NCBI RefSeq assembly: GCF_947623445.1
Contig: NC_135242.1
Coordinates: forward strand, 15,686,001 to 15,750,000
DNA length: 64,000 bases
Reading direction: 5' to 3'
Source: Clavelina lepadiformis
Taxonomy: Eukaryota > Chordata > Ascidiacea > Aplousobranchia > Clavelinidae
The notes under the pieces are model-generated. The model made no database searches. It was not told the DNA's origin and saw only the letters and a list, made by a program, of their open reading frames with translations. How positions within the stretch are numbered: the stretch's first letter is position 1; every line of letters begins with the position of its first letter. Both the position numbers and the translations under genes were made by a program. Shown piece by piece: positions 1 through 12,410 of this stretch.

Positions 1-1848
1 TTAAAATGAGTTAATACTTTTCCTAACTCGGTGATTTCTCAACCTTTGGTAGACAAAGGTTTTCCAGGTGGCATGCAAGCAGCCAAGCATCTTCCGAGTC
101 AAATGAGAAGTATAATGTCAGATGTTTAGCTGAACATGGCATCCACATAACGACAATGGCCAGTACCACTGTTTCTCAGCACTATTGTTTTCTCCCACAA
201 ACCACTTTTTGAGGCCATGTGCGTTATTACATTGTCATTTATCACATGTTATTGACTAAGATTCCTCATTTGGCTCTAACTATTGCAGTATTAATTACAA
301 TCAAAGCTTCAGTAGCAAAGTGCTACTACAAAACCAGACATAACAGAGCATTGTTTAATCGAGTTGTAATAGCAAACTGAGGTTGCCTACTTTAGGGTTC
401 GCCCATTTTGGGTGGGCTCTGCAAACGTTTCCATAAAATTCTGACCCTCTTACTCTTAACCTAATCCTAAATACACCACTGTTCCTCAGCTACGGTTTTT
501 CTCTTCGTAGGAGTGTGAGCATGGTTCTCAGGCATGATGGCCATTAAGTCCAAAAGAGTGAATCGTTTTGCTGAACATGGACATAATTTGCGATGCGCGT
601 AGGCAAAGTCAAGACCAGCTTGTAGAGAAAAAACAGTTGGCAACCATCATATTAAATTGTTTTTTTTTTTCTTTGTAAATTAATTTGTGGTGTAGTGGTG
701 TATTTTTTTTGGAACCAAGTTGTACAAAGTGATAGTAAAAAAACTGCCTAGTAGTCTGCACAGGGTATCCCACTTACCATCCATGGGTGCTTACAATAGG
801 CATGAGAGTACAACCTAGAAATGGGCAATTACTTGGTACCTACAGTAATTAAAAGTTCCTAAGTTAATGTGAAACTTGTTTTGTAATGTTTATGCTCAAC
901 TTTTCTGTCGGCTATGCCAACAGGCAATTTTGATACTGCGCAACATAACTGATTTATGATAGTGTTATCTTCCAACTTACTTCAATTTGACAATTTTTAA
1001 TTTTAAGAACATTAATGCACACAAATAAGTTCTTATTGTGGCTTCAATTTGCATCTCCAATTTATTCAGCATAAGGAACTTATTCTTTTGAATATGATCT
1101 ATGTAAAATTTAAGCTGCTTCTATTTTCAAAACAAATATTGTAGCTCTTTACTGGATTGAAGGTCAGCTATAAAAAAGACTTGTTAGGAATAAATGTAAT
1201 TTTATGTAAATAGACTGGTAGTTACATTTACCAACTGTGTATGGGAAGATGTGTGTACCTAATGTCCTAATTCACTTCCTGCTTCATATGCTGAAGTGAT
1301 TTGTTACTGTTATGTTATGACTGAAATAAAATATTTTCAAATATGCTGATTTAATAGTTCTATTACACATTTTTCCATCATCAGTTTTGATTTAATTTTT
1401 TGTATGTTTTAAAGCACCAGTAAGAATTACAACAGTGATTAATTATTGGGCTGAAATATGCCTATGTAAACAGATAAGAACTTCATAGTTAATCTAGTGG
1501 TACTTTTTGTATGGCTTTTAGCTTGCCTAAGTTGTTATTTATGTTAATTGTAATAAGCGAAGTAGATTGTTTTTATATATGATATATTGTGCATATAATT
1601 ATTATACTACTGGGTCGATAAGCATTGCTTACCAAAAAGTTCAGAAAGACAGCTCAAACTTGTGACCTTAAGAAATGAGTGTCTCTTTAACACTTACCAC
1701 ATAGTTTAAACGCACAGAAAAAGTAGTCTACCAGCGGAACCAGACAAAATTAAACCTGATAAAATAGCCTGCAAAAGCTTTAAATTGACTAATAAAATGT
1801 GTGATAACAACAGAGAGCATGACGTGACCATTGTTTATTATTTCCTAG
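1..1848. other. No gene recognised; intron or upstream region of the TBP-like gene
   Basis: I see no exon here that matches the missing N-terminal part of the TBP-like factor, which should lie upstream of 1849. A possible polyadenylation hexamer (aataaa) on the + strand near 1325 could belong to an unseen upstream gene or be chance. The sequence is AT-rich, without tandem repeats or convincing open frames. Confidence 0.4.
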
Positions 1849-3143
1849 AAAGTGGTAATGAGGATGCGCAAACCCCGATGTACTGCTTATATCTGGTCAT
1901 CTGGTAAGATTGTATGTACAGGATCAAGTTCCGCTGAAAATGCTAAAGAGGCAGCAAGGAAATTTGCAAAGAGATTAAAAAGAGTTGGCTTTAAGGTTCG
2001 GTAATCTTTAAAGGTTGTTATTAACTGAATTTTGCAACATCTGCTATGTGTTAGGGTTTGGGTGCAATAGAATAGATATATCATTAGTCACTATCAAAAT
2101 AGTTCTTAACATTTTTCATACTGTATTTTTGTAGGTCCGGTTTGCAGAATTCAAAGTTGTCAATGTATTGGCTGTGTCGAAAATGCCTTTTGCTATTAAT
2201 ATAAATGATTTTTCGCAGGCACATAAAGGAAAGCACTGCAGGTATTTTTGACCTTGTTACTAATTTTACAAGAAACTATACATTGTATGAACAGCTTGAT
2301 TACAAGAATACAATCTAAGTGTAGAAAATTATTATTGTTTTGCTTGAAGCAAGTGAGCATTCTTTCCCACGAATTTGAAGTCTTTTTGATTAATGTTTAT
2401 GGACAAAAACAATATATTGTTTTTTATGTTTAACTAACCTTAAGAATCCTGCTTGCTAGTTACGAACCGGAACTACATCCAGGCGTGACATACAGAGATG
2501 CTGCATCTAAGGCCACCCTCAAAATATTTTCTACTGGGTCTGTTACTGTAACCGCAAGATCCGTATCCAGAGCCAAGGAAGGGATAAGGAATTTGTTTCC
2601 GTCGTTTAAGCCTTTTTACAGGTAGGTATTTATTGTTAAAATGTGTTACTGTATAATCACCTGATCGTAGATTGCGTGTGTGTAAAGAAGTGTGGGTTAA
2701 GTCATGAATTTTATGTAATACGTCTTTGAAATTAAGCTTTGGAGGTCTTGTTTGGCCCAGTACTTTAAGCTCTATTGAGTATTGTCTATCTTATGATGGT
2801 ACACGAATGGCATAACAAGTTTGCTCAGGAATTTTAAAATAATTGATAATGGTGATAAACACATAAACCAGGCTATGAAGCTTTTGTTGCAATGATAAGC
2901 GCCTGTTTCCTTTTAAATTCTTCTTGCCTAGGCTAAATGTTAAGCAATGTGATTTAGGGCATCACCATTTTCATGACAGCTTTTACTGAAGTAGGTTTTT
3001 TTGGCTAAAATTGCATTTTGTATCCTGATCAATGATTAAATTATTTATAACTGATTTAACTGACTGTTTTCAGATTCGAAAAGCCAAATCTTGACTTTAA
3101 TTATGAAGATGCTTTACCAAGCGATAATGAGGACTTAAGTTGA
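1849..3143 (+). CDS. TBPL1: TBP-like factor (TBPL1/TLF/TRF2), 3' four exons, 5' end outside window
   Basis: Core-promoter factor paralogous to TATA-binding protein; it binds TFIIA/TFIIB but not a TATA box and acts at TATA-less promoters in the nucleus. Coding exons: 1849-1995, 2135-2241, 2460-2621, 3074-3143 (stop TGA 3141-3143), giving 161 residues in phase. The first exon encodes MRKPRCTAYIWSSGKIVCTG, matching the first TBP repeat; the next carries FKVVNVLAVSKMPF; the third SYEPELHPG and KIFSTGSVTV of the second repeat. Human TBPL1 is about 186 residues, so roughly 45-50 residues are missing upstream, probably in exons left of the window. The C-terminal tail (NLDFNYEDALPSDNEDLS) is acidic and longer than the vertebrate end. 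The first donor is read as AAG|gttcgg at 1996, because only that keeps phase with the acceptor at 2134. Recognition is from remembered family sequence. Confidence 0.9.
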
Positions 3144-3989
3144 TCGTCCACCTCCCAGAAGCCATAGTTCACGCCGTGCAATCGCACAAAATGTCCATTT
3201 AGGGGTCTTATGTTTGCATTCAGACAATATATGCACCTTTTTCGATGTTAGTCAATAATGCGTTTCACGTAGGTAAAAGATTTTCTAAAATTTGAAATAT
3301 TCAAATGTCATTTAATTAAACAACGTTTGTACATTTTTAAATATTTGTTCGTAGTCGATGACATAAGCGTATTGTCAGACGAATTTCTTTGATCAAAAGT
3401 GTACTCCAGCGTTTGGTGCCGTTTTCAAGCAAAACTTATGTTTCAAGCAACGATTGTCCCTAAGTGTTATGCAATTTCTATTCGACTGTTTATACACACT
3501 GTATAGTGTTTCCTGTTGTAGTTTCTTAATTCTTGCTCATATGCAACTAGTTTATGCCTTGTTGCCTGACAATATCATTAAGAAAAACGTTGCCGCAACT
3601 TGGCTATAACTACAGTTGCCAGTTGAAAAAAGCTACTAGATTGGAATGAATTGGCGATAAAACATTAAATGATACATTTTTTTTCATTTCTGTGCATTAT
3701 GTGTTGAAGCTTAATTTTCCGTTCTGTCTTTCTCATAGAAACATGCGAATTTTTACCTGCCTTTCCTTGCATTGAATTTTTGTTTCCCAAAGCTTCTGTT
3801 GCTGTTTACTCTCCTGGCGCATTACACGACTTAAATTCATTGCCTGCTTGTTTCCCACGTTATATTTAGGTGGTTCCTGTGCGATAAAGGTAGATCTTGG
3901 CTGATTGAAATAGACTCCGGATTGTCGCTGGCCTGTGGTCTTCGCTATAGTGAATCATTTTACAGTGTTCATTTTGTAATTTATCGGAG
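3144..3989 (+). other. 3' flank of TBPL1, no gene seen
   Basis: Presumed 3' UTR and intergenic DNA. No AATAAA lies close behind the stop; variant hexamers ATTAAA occur near 3315 and 3664. Nothing else recognised. Confidence 0.35.
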
Positions 3990-4290
3990 AGGTTTGATGC
4001 GCGTAGCCGTTGATGTTACTGTATCTTCTATAACCCCGATTTACCTGGCTCCTTGAAGGGCGTGTTCACCCAAGCCTCACAGGCGGCTATAATTCGTGAG
4101 AGGCGCGATAAAGGAAAGCAACCAAAATCCAACAGTACTTTATTCCGCTATTCAAGACTGTTTGTCGCGTCTAAACTGGGGGTCGTTCTATGAAAATAAA
4201 GCGCAAGCACGAAAAATGTGCATCCTACCAAAATTTCGTCATTGATTACAATAGAGATTTGAGTAGGTGGTACTGTACGTCACTCACCCG
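3990..4290 (+). repeat. Diverged direct repeat, copy 1
   Basis: This ~300 bp segment recurs in the same orientation at about 5232-5540. Shared landmarks in order: ggcgtgttcaccc, ctcacag.cggctat, a run ending ccaaaatcc..aca.tactttatt, caaga.cgtttgt-like, aaataaa.g.gcaagcacgaaaaa and attgattacaa. The two copies differ by many substitutions and small indels, so the duplication is old. No coding frame is conserved between them. It could be an unclassified mobile element or a local duplication. Confidence 0.7.
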
Positions 4291-5231
4291 CCAGCTCAGA
4301 GAGAGAAATGAAACCGTTAGTAAGGTAGTTCAAGAGAAATAAACACTAAACTACAAGCAATACTTGTTCATAACGAAACTGTAGAGCCTTTATCCCTATC
4401 AAAAAATCGCAGTGTGGTAAAATATGTGTTGACGTAAAAGTTACGAGCTGTACGTTGAGAGAACATCTGATACCGCTTAGGCTACCTTCGTCCAAAGAGC
4501 GTTTCATTGACTTCATGGTCTTTGTTGTTGGCACAGGCTTGTTTTCAATGCGACATTTTCGTAGACTTCAGCTTGACTGGGAAGAATCTGCGTGGACGTT
4601 GCCGTCGTTTGTGCTGCAGATTTGCGTTGTAGTTGACATTTCTCGCTAATTGGTTTGTCCTTTGATTTCAAGATTTCACGCGCTGCCAAGACTAATAAAC
4701 TTGTGTGGGCTGACGCTGACGAGATAACGTTGATGAATGTCGGTGGGTTGGTTTGTACAACTTGTAGGACTTTCTGCACTTAATAGCCAGTACGCCAAAC
4801 GTTCAATGGTAGTGGCACATTTTCAACTTACGTTGATGCTTGCATTTGGTAGGAGTGTAGGAATGTGAAGCCCTGTTAATTTCGCTCGTGCTTTGATTGC
4901 TCTGATGTCTTGGCTGCGTTAACAAACGAGGTGAGTCGATCGTAGACTAGGACGTTGGTTGTATTTTTCTGCTGCATCTCTGATTGGCACGACCTTGATT
5001 GCGTGACACTTCAAACTACAAACAAATACAGCGGTGAGTTGAAGATTCAACATGTGACTGCAGTATTGAGTCTTGCTGCTGTCGAACTTGAACGGCTGAA
5101 GATGTGCATGTAGGCAAGGTGGAGACCTGAAGAAAGCGCTGCTGCGCTTGTCATGCTGGCGAAATCAGAAAATGGCAGATAACTCATAGTGAATTGATTT
5201 GGGTTGCGGGTGTCTCCAGTGAAATATATAC

Positions 5232-5540
5232 CAGAAGTTTGACACGTGTAGAGCCCCGACGTTAATTTGTAATATTCCGGTTTATCTGTCTCATTGAAAG
5301 GCGTGTTCACCCCACCCTCACAGCCGGCTATAAATGGTAAGAGCCGCAATAAAGCAAAGTAGCTACCCAAAATCCTACATTACTTTATTTTGGTATCCAA
5401 GACCGTGTGTTGCGCTTAAACTCGAGGTTGTTTTATGTAAATAAAGGGCAAGCACGAAAAACGCGCAAACCGAAATAACGTAATTGATTACAAAGAAATC
5501 TTACGATATGGCAATTTCAACAGGCGGCACTATTCGCCAC
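5232..5540 (+). repeat. Diverged direct repeat, copy 2
   Basis: Second copy of the repeat at 3990-4290, same orientation and landmark order. An open frame on the opposite strand across part of it (5047-5370) is not conserved in the other copy and is not considered coding. Confidence 0.7.
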
Positions 5541-5599
5541 AGTTAGAATCACTAGGTATTGTTAGTCAAAAAACTTATCCGTTGTTAGCAGGTACATTA

Positions 5600-5754
5600 T
5601 CCTCACCCCTTAACAAACGTATTACCTACAGCAGTCATATTCATTTCTCTCAACCTGAAAGGATGAAAGACTAAGTAGACCTCATCCGCACAAAACGGAC
5701 CAGGACTCCAATCCCCGACGGTAAGCAGAGGTGTTATCCTACTCGCCACCGCAG
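5600..5754 (-). mobile_element. tRNA-derived SINE (head plus conserved core)
   Basis: Read on the minus strand, the element starts GCGGTGGCGAGTAGG, close to a pol III A box, and has GGGGATTGGAGTCCTGG about 40 bases later, close to a B box (GGTTCGAATCC type). The part that follows, GGTCTACTTAGTCTTTCATC, resembles the conserved central domain I recall from SINEs of several invertebrate and deuterostome genomes. The copy is degenerate; no target duplication was identified, and the 3' end is uncertain. Confidence 0.6.
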
Positions 5755-6591
5755 GTTATATAAATTTTTAAGCTATCTGGTGATAACAGGTCACCGAATG
5801 TTGATTAATTTTTGGATTGGTCGAAAATGTTTGTACCCCAGTCATTGGAAATTATAAGATAGGCAGAGAGTGAAAGCATCGAGTTGTCACTCGTGTTCAA
5901 TTTTGCAAATTTCTAAGTGCCAAATTTATAACTACCCTCACGTTTATGCATGCAATATGAGCATGCAGCTGGTGATGAAGGTTTAAAAACATTAATTGAA
6001 GTAAACACGGTACCCCATAAACCTTACGCATCTCGTAGCCAAGAAAAACGCATTACGTAAAGGCTTTACGCATTTTGAAATTTGGCGAATTCAGACTTTG
6101 CCCGGTTTTGACTGGACTGGGTGCGCGGGTGATATTGTACGCTTTGTGGGCCTATTTATTTTGAACAGCTTTGATTAATACTGCACCCCATTTGCAGCTT
6201 TTATGTCAGCGGTTGTCAGAGACAGTCTTATGATTTCATAACGTTCTGCTTTCCTGCGGGAACTAAAGGCAATAAATCATGTTCGAATATAAATCCCTTT
6301 CAATGCGGGAAACTGTCACAGCTGTTTGTATTCATGGTACACTTCTACTCACGAGGGAGATCCCGTGAAAGTTTTCATCTCCCTTTGGTAAACCTAGTGA
6401 TCTCAGAATGTAGGTAGGCCTATTATATCTGCGCACTACCTCGTCAGAGCTTGTTTGCTTAAAGCTTTAACTTATTGTTGTAGTGTTGCTTGGGACTTCT
6501 GCATAGTTATGGTATTTCTTGGATTAGAGACGACTGCTAAACAATAGCCTATTACACGTTTTAAAATTGAAAAACGGGTAGTAGCAAAAAA
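5755..6591. other. Upstream region of the first nicotinic receptor gene
   Basis: No gene seen. Presumed promoter and 5' UTR of the receptor gene that starts at 6592; no TATA box or other site can be assigned with confidence. Confidence 0.35.
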
Positions 6592-9500
6592 ATGACAGGT
6601 AAGTGTAGGAAAAACTATACCGGTACTTTAAAAAAGTTTTGAAACATTTGTCAACTTTTAAAGAATTTGTTTTTATAACTTAGTGTGCTGTGTTTTCTAG
6701 GGTTAAATTTTCGCATTTTTGTCTTCGCAAGTTATTATATGCGTTTCTTCACTGTGACCAGCAAATTAAATCGTATAATTTATAAATGAAGGTTGAGGAA
6801 ACTCTTATATCGATTTTATGAATGTTTTTGAAATTGGTCGTCGTTTTTATTATTTAATGAAACTCTTGTTACAAAATGTTATTTTCCGGGCATTGGACAT
6901 TTTCGCATGCTTGACCTGTTTTTGTTAAACAAAGTTTTTAATTTTTTTCCCTTATTTGAGTTACCTTCTCAAAATATTTAAGGTCTCGTTGCTCTACTTC
7001 TGCTGCAAATCAGTTTAATGTCATGGGATGCACATGCTGAGCAAAAAACATCTACTTCTTTTTCAGTGGAAGCAAAGTTAATGTCTTATCTTCTTCAAAA
7101 CTACAGCTCTGCGGTAAGACACTCTCTGCAGCTGCCCGTTTTTTTATTTTGCCTCTGTAGCGTTGCGACCAATAACGTATAAAAATAGACTACCTTTCTC
7201 TCACGTGCTTTGCCAATAACGCCTTAAAGGATCTAGATTCTAGAACAAGTTGCATGTATTAATGAAACTTCTTGTTTTATTTTCAGATCCCACCGAAACC
7301 ACTTTCAGGAAAGGACAGCATTATAGTTAAACTTGGCATGAGTCTTATACAAATAATAAGCGTTGTAAGCCAAATAAAATAAACGTCACGTCTTGTTTTA
7401 AAATGTTGTCTGTTAGTTGATTTAGCTAAGTTTGTTGATTAAATGTTCGAGCATCGGTTTTGGCGGTTACCGAGCTTGTCCATCTTCATTTTAAGAAGGA
7501 AACATTTCATTTAGTTTTTTTGTGGCTTTTCCAGAAGTTGCAACTCCGGGACCACTGATCAGGAGCAAGCGTCCTTAATGCCTTACACAAGAGCGCATAA
7601 CCAACTAATTTACCTTTTAGAAAGAAAAAGATGAAGAAATTGTTGTCACACTCTACATGACGTATTCGTGGCAAGATAGCAGACTAATATGGGATCCGAG
7701 CGATTATGACGGCATCAAAATCATTCGTATTCCACCAGCACAAATTTGGACTCCTGATGTAATCTTGGAAAACAGGTTGCTAATATTTACGATATTAGTT
7801 ATGCTTTAGTTTTTGCAAGCATCAGACATTGTTTATAAACAATTGTTAAAAATTTATTATAAGCTTGTTAGTTGTGTTCAATGCAAAGTATATTTTTCTA
7901 TGCTTTTTATATTTAGTAAAGATGGCATGATGAGAGAATCTGTCAACGTCAACGTTTTAGTTTATTCAGACGGTTCCGCTGAATGGCTTCCTCCAGCCAT
8001 TTATAAGACGTCTTGCAGCATGGAGGTTATCTTATGTTTGTTATATTTTTTAAGCCTCCCGTTAAAAAGAAACGAATTAAAATTGTTTATTTATTGCGTT
8101 TCTAATTTGGGATCAGATGAAAAATCATTGTCTACGTGCCACATGTGTAGTTTGTATGTTTATGTGTCAGACCCTAAATTTTACTTTTTGCCGTATCCTT
8201 AAATCCGTATCAACTACGAATACTAATCATCTCCCTTAGATTTCTCTGTTTCCTTTTGATTGGCAAAATTGTTCCCTGATTTTTCGTTCATCAGCATTTG
8301 ATCAATCCCGATTGGTTTTTGGTATGGTTTATGGCTACTCAATAACGGTTGATCCACAAGGTAAGTGACTGACATGTTAACTTTTGAAACGGTCAATTTA
8401 AGTGTAGGTAGTAAAAGCACAGAAATGATAATTTTCGTCACTCATAATAAATGTTTGTTTGGAATTTTCCGTTTGGTACTCTTTAGTGTCTTGTTCAGTA
8501 CTTTGATACTCTTTACTACTTGTAAATCTTTGTAAATCAGCGTTTGTTCCACATGGAGAATGGGATTTAATGCAGAGGCCAGGTTACATCCACAGACGGA
8601 GAAGGGACGATAGCTTCCAAAAAGTCTTCTTTCATCTTATTATTAAACGTCGTCCTCAGTTCTACGTTTTAAACATGATCTTACCTTGTGTTATGATAAC
8701 TGTTCTTTCCTGTTTCACTTTCTATCTTCCAATTTTATCAGGTGCAGATTTTCCAGTTTTATCACGTACAGACACATCAAAAACAAGCACAAATGTTGGC
8801 TAATTGAATAAATAAAAATTGCATAACAGATTTTTTTTTATCAAATTTATGAGAAGTTTAATCGAAAACAGGAATATGTTTAATTACTTAAGTTTTTTTT
8901 GTAGGAGAAAGAATATCACTTTCAATTTCTTTGCTTTTGGGTGATACCGTTTTTGCGCTTTTGATTGTACAAAGAACGCCTTCGACATCTTTGGCGATAC
9001 CGTTGGCTGCATCTTATCTTCTTTTTTCCATGTCTTTGCTCTTCCTTTGCGTTTTCTTTTGGTAAATCGATGGTAATGATAGGCTGATTGCTACATAAGG
9101 ATCGCTGTATAGTAAGAATTTTCGGTAAACTACATGTTTTAGAAGAATCCGGCATGGAAATAGTACAACTCTATCGACACCTTTTTAATTTACATTCTTC
9201 TACTTTATATCTATATTTCGGAATTTTTCGTTTCATACTCTTTAGTCTCTTGTTGAGTACTTTGATATTCTTTACTATTCCGTTTAGTGCCCTTTTTTGC
9301 ACTGTTTATTGAAAATTTATTTTTTAGCGTAATAGGGTACAGCTTCCACTACCGGTCACGGTACTCCCATAAAATGCCAACCAGACTCCGGCACTTTGTT
9401 TTCCACCGGCTAGCGCCGGTATTGAAAATAAAACAACCCGATCAAAAGTGGAAAATTTCAAGCAATAAAAGTATTCCTCGTAAGTCTATTGAACGAGCAA

Positions 9501-12109
9501 AGAGATTTTGTTCTGTTTTTTTCTAAATGATTGATACTGTAATTGAAGATATAATTAGATATAAATAGTTTTTTCAATCTGTTGCAGTAACGCTGTGAAA
9601 TAAATATATCTTATTCAAAGCTCCACGCGAACCTCAAACGTCAAACTCGATCGTTGCCAACCAGTTGGATACTGAAGATAACATTCAATACCCTTCAAGC
9701 AAAATTCCTTTTCAACAGCAGGTATGGATAATAATAATTGGAGGCTAGAAACGTCCGCTGAAGGCCCAGCTTATATTTGACATAAATTGTATAAAGTTTT
9801 TATGGCCTATATTTCACAATTATTAATAGCATATATATTGCAATCCACGACTGTAAACCTGTTTTAATTAATTACTGTAACTAATGTAGCAAAAATACGT
9901 TATTTAAGAGTGAAAAACTAGTCTGACGAAGTCGTAGCCTACACGAAATCTAAGAAGTGCTTTGTGTGTTTTTATCAGGAGATAGTTTATGGATTCAAGC
10001 AACGTCACCTTAAAGGGGGAAAATGGGACATGTTAAAAACCGAAAATGAATTACCAAGTTTGTTGTCAAGTGGATATTATAATTCAAGTGCAAGGACTTT
10101 ACGATACGTTTCGGAAAAAATAAAGTGGAAAAAGAAGCTTGAAATGGTTTGGGTTTTGTTCTTACTGAAACTAGTAACAGTTTGACTGTTTGGTTTGTAG
10201 TTTTAAATCCACTTTATTGTAAAGTTAGGGATAAAGACATCAAGACAAAGGCTAATTATTACAATCATCATTATTCATTACTATAATGAATTATGGAGCA
10301 GCGGTCTCCAACCTTTTATACCACGGACCGGTTTCATGCACACTAATTGTTGCGCGCACCGCCAAAAATGGATTAAACACGTAACATTGAGACAGGCACA
10401 AATTTCTGGTCAGTCTAGCCTTAAATGATATTATAGGCGATGATATTTGGAATTCACCTGAAAATATTCATCTAACCCAGGGATGTCCAACCTTTTATTG
10501 TAGTGGGCCGCATTGTTACTTGAAATAATTCAGTGGGCCGCAGAAACTATTAAATTTCAAGAAAAATGGGTACATCTTCGAGTCTTATAGTTATATATAA
10601 TCCTGTTGCTACCATACTATACTATTACTGCACCCCTAAAAGCTGACTGGTACATTTTAATTAGGGTAAGATTGAAAGTTCAAAATACTACTTGGAGTGA
10701 AAATGACTAGCGGGCCGCACAAAAATCTCAGGCGGGCCGCAGGTTGGACATCCCTGATCTAACCTAACGTAACTGTCTTCTATTAACAACGTGCTTCGCG
10801 TTCGTAGCAAATTAACACTCAGGTTTTTGTTGAAAAACGCAGCATCGAAACGTGCCTGAAGTAAGCACAATGTGTATGTAGCCTACAATAAATTGTATCC
10901 AACAAATAGTAGGCTGTAGGCAAGTCCTGCTGCTGCGTGCCAGTGGTGGTCAGCAACGAAGTAGTTTTACTGAAGCAGATTCCCTCTACTTTGGCTACTT
11001 ACTTAAGTAGTTTTATTCATCGGTACTTTTACTTGGGTAGTTTTTATTCCAAAGTAACTTACTTGAGTAGGTTACCAAATGCTGAAGTAGAAAGTATAGT
11101 CAGTGTTTTAGTTCGAAGATAATTTGCAGTAATTTTCATTTGCAATCACATTTACACAAAGCGTCCTATATTGTCTACAACTTGATTTTCACGTAACAAT
11201 GCTCTAATGATCGAAGGACAAAAGTATGTCTGAAACCATTTAGCTTCATAAAATTATGCTTTTCTCTGCAGTTGCATCGCTTTTAGCAAGTCCGTGGTAA
11301 TTTGTGCTTTCATACTGTATAACCTCATACTGTAGAGTTTAGATCGATAACTACTTCATACTTGAGTAGTTTTGAACAGCAATACTTTTACGTGTGGTTA
11401 GTAATACTTTTATGTGGTTAATTTGACCACCACTGTGCACGCCTGCACGTGTTTTCTTTCATTTTATCTGGAAGAGAATGATACAAAAATCCTAGCGTGG
11501 TTATTTACGGCTTTTTTAGCCTGGTACTCTGGGTTTAATTCTTCTCAAAACCAAACAGTTTTTCTTTACACCTTTGCCGAGCTATACTGAGCGTTTTACC
11601 GAAATCATTACTGTAATAAACGCACTTTCACGATGACGTGTCCTATAGTAACTCGATGAAAATATCAACGTGTTACCACTGCAACAAGATGGTTTTATCT
11701 GGGACTGGTTCACTAAGGTAGCTTGTTTTGCCTGCGCATTAAAAATCGCGAAAAACATAAATCATAAACGGTGACACACAAAGTAACGTTTTCTTTAACA
11801 CGGTAAAAGCCTCTTTTTTAATCTGTCACATTGGATGTACAAAACCTTCACGGGCCGGCTGTAAACTGTTCACGGCCTGGTGTTTGGGGACCGCTGGTGT
11901 AGAATGTTGATTGAGAACTTTTATTTTGATAGAACAAGGATGAGTGGATGGTCTTAGCAATAATTGTGGATCGCCTGCTAATGTGGATATATCTATTTTC
12001 CTTCGCTATTGGAACTGCAGCCTTTGTTCTGTGCGTTATTTCTTCCCAATATCCAGTGGCTGATCCGAAGAATGGTCCAATAACTTTGGGCAGAGATATT
12101 TTATCATAA
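6592..12109 (+). CDS. Nicotinic acetylcholine receptor, non-alpha subunit (cluster gene A)
   Basis: Cys-loop cation channel subunit, 518 residues. Coding exons: 6592-6598, 6983-7113, 7287-7364, 7621-7775, 7917-8025, 8240-8360, 8541-8741, 8905-9061, 9328-9479, 9621-9721, 9979-10146, 11933-12109 (stop TAA 12107). The first exon is 7 nt (ATG ACA G) and joins a signal-peptide exon ([11 protein letters not shown]). The Cys-loop has 13 residues between C157 and C171 with FPFDWQN; M1 is ~241-264, M2 follows GER (268-270), then M3; M4 is in the last exon (VDRLLMWIY). There is no vicinal CC in loop C, so it cannot be an alpha subunit. Loop D carries Tyr84 where agonist-site subunits have Trp. M2 keeps Glu at -1' (cation selectivity) and Leu at 9', but has Asp281 at 11'. 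It is tail-to-tail with gene B, 301 bp between stop codons. The 1.8 kb last intron holds nested transposons. Confidence 0.93.
10478..10756 (+). mobile_element. Nonautonomous hAT element with perfect 8-bp target duplication
   Basis: Terminal inverted repeats CAGGGATGTCCAACC and GGTTGGACATCCCTG are exact complements. The target duplication ATCTAACC is identical at 470-477 (10470-10477) and 10757-10764. It is 279 bp with no coding capacity, inserted inside the larger hAT-like element, so it is the younger of the two. Confidence 0.88.
10941..11435 (+). mobile_element. hAT-like element with internal TACTT-rich subrepeats
   Basis: Ends CAGTGGTGGTCA and TGACCACCACTG are inverted repeats. Flanks tgcgtgcc and tgcacgcc match at 7 of 8 positions if the first C is shared with the target. 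The interior has repeated 'acttactt(g/a)agtag' and 'acttttac' motifs. Nonautonomous and nested in the 10299-11896 element. Confidence 0.7.
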
Positions 12110-12397
12110 ATTGTTTTGCAAACGATTGGTTTTTTATGTAAATATACAAATCATTTGTATCACTTGGCGGATTATTTTTTCTGGCGACTCTGCTTGCCTA
12201 TGATATAGGCCTATATACACAAACTACAAGACAATATTACATTACAGAAAGTTATTTGTTTTGCTAAATTTTAATATAACTATATAGACTATCACTTAGC
12301 ACTACGCATCTCGGCCAAAGTAAGTTTTATTACACAAACAACAACGCTCAATACGACCACAAATAGTTGTATTTTCAATATTTCATGGGCGTATAAG

Positions 12398-12403
12398 TTT
12401 ATT
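12398..12403 (-). promoter_or_regulatory. Candidate polyadenylation signal of receptor gene B
   Basis: AATAAA on the minus strand 7 bases past the stop codon; a second AATAAA at 12326-12331 (minus) is at a more usual distance and may be the one used. Confidence 0.4.
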
Positions 12404-12410
12404 TCTATTT

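Larger units (their letters stand above)
10299..11896 (+). mobile_element. hAT-like element, outer shell, in last intron of receptor gene A
   Basis: Begins CAGCGGTCTCCAACC with a 'cggaccggtttcatg' motif and ends GTTTGGGGACCGCTG, an imperfect terminal inverted repeat typical of hAT short elements. Flanking octamers (ttatggag and gtgtagaa) match only partly, so the insertion is old or the pairing of ends is wrong. Two smaller hAT-like elements are nested inside. No transposase frame is seen. Confidence 0.6.

Noticed and set aside
5047..5370. 107-codon minus-strand open frame
   Set aside because: It overlaps a repeat whose other copy (3990-4290) does not keep the frame.
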